5,511 nucleotides of DNA from an uncultured Collinsella sp. (GTDB lineage: Bacteria; Actinomycetota; Coriobacteriia; Coriobacteriales; Coriobacteriaceae): positions 1 through 5,511 of the forward strand of contig CAJJYO010000114.1 of the NCBI GenBank assembly GCA_905197385.1, in the 5' to 3' direction. Of this stretch, positions 5,138 to 5,511 are shown piece after piece. Within the stretch, counting starts at the first letter, position 1. The number at the start of each line of letters is the position of its first letter. The notes below the pieces were generated by a model. It made no database searches, was not told the origin of the DNA, and was given only the letters and a program-made list of their open reading frames with translations. Position numbers and translations under genes: made by a program.

Positions 5138-5511
5138 ATGGGACGTTTTACCAATCCTCGCGATCTGTACTTTGGTGAGGGCGCTCGCCACGAGGTGAAG
5201 AACCTCAAGGGCAAGAAGGCCATCATCGTTTCTGGCGGCAGCTCTATGCGTCGCGGCGGGTTCCTGCAGGACGTCGAGGCCGACCTCAAAGAGGGCGGCT
5301 TCGAGGTCAAGCTGTTCGAGGGCGTCGAGTCCGATCCGTCCATCGAGACGGTCATGAAGGGCGCCGAGGCCATGCGCGAGTTCGAGCCCGACTGGATTAT
5401 CGCCATCGGCGGCGGCTCGCCGATCGATGTGGCAAAGGCCGTGAGCATCCTGTCCGCCAACGGTGGAAAGATTCAGGATTACAACGGCTACAACAAGTCG
5501 AAAAAGCGCGG
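5138..5511 (+). CDS. Iron-containing alcohol dehydrogenase, N-terminal part
   Basis: The first 124 codons are present and open to the window end; family members are usually about 380-400 aa, so roughly a third is seen. Enzymes of this family reduce aldehydes or oxidise alcohols with NAD(P)H in the cytosol, often in fermentation. Visible marks are NPRDLYFGEGA (6-16), a beta strand KKAIIVSGGSSM (26-37), FEGVESDPSIETV (60-72), close to the usual FEGVEPNP segment, and the dinucleotide-binding motif GGGSPIDVAKA (91-101). The metal ligands (an Asp and three His) would lie further on and cannot be checked. The substrate cannot be told; butanol- and propanediol-type dehydrogenases share these motifs. 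The gene is transcribed away from the MurT-GatD operon and preceded by dyads that may control it. No part of it looks damaged. Confidence 0.92.
   Translation, partial: MGRFTNPRDLYFGEGARHEVKNLKGKKAIIVSGGSSMRRGGFLQDVEADLKEGGFEVKLFEGVESDPSIETVMKGAEAMREFEPDWIIAIGGGSPIDVAKAVSILSANGGKIQDYNGYNKSKKR

Overview
This is a GC-rich bacterial window with compact genes, strong Shine-Dalgarno sequences and Gram-positive cell-wall chemistry. The MurT/GatD pair, the iron-dependent alcohol dehydrogenase and the general sequence style suggest a gut actinobacterium of the Coriobacteriia, perhaps Collinsella. That assignment is inferred from memory of such genomes and was not tested by any search.

Layout, left to right. 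Bases 1-294 hold no gene but are densely repetitive. Four copies of a 15-bp sequence sit at exactly 40-bp steps (97, 137, 177, 217), alternate in orientation, and are separated by unrelated 25-nt spacers. Two identical 16-bp direct repeats lie outside them, exactly 200 bp apart (51-66 and 251-266). The right-hand one is also the arm of a 13-bp hairpin just after the stop codon of the next gene.

Bases 295-4637 form a three-gene leftward operon. Transcription order is an ST7/TPR-like protein (358 aa), a second and paralogous ST7/TPR-like protein (347 aa, joined to the first by a TAATG overlap), and after 45 bp a 725-aa protein that joins MurT and GatD in one chain. MurT-GatD normally acts as a two-subunit enzyme that amidates the D-glutamate of lipid II to D-isoglutamine. 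The two TPR-like proteins have no known role here; their place in the operon allows a link to cell-wall work but does not prove it.

Bases 4638-5137 are a 500-bp divergent intergenic region with several inverted repeats: two hairpins in a cluster of GGTGC/GCACC words, two AAACGTTT palindromes, and a 9-bp perfect dyad in the leader of the rightward gene. At 5138 a rightward iron-containing alcohol dehydrogenase starts; it runs off the window after 124 codons.

The items most worth a second look are the phased alternating repeat array at the left end, the single-chain MurT-GatD, and the coupled TPR paralogs upstream of it.
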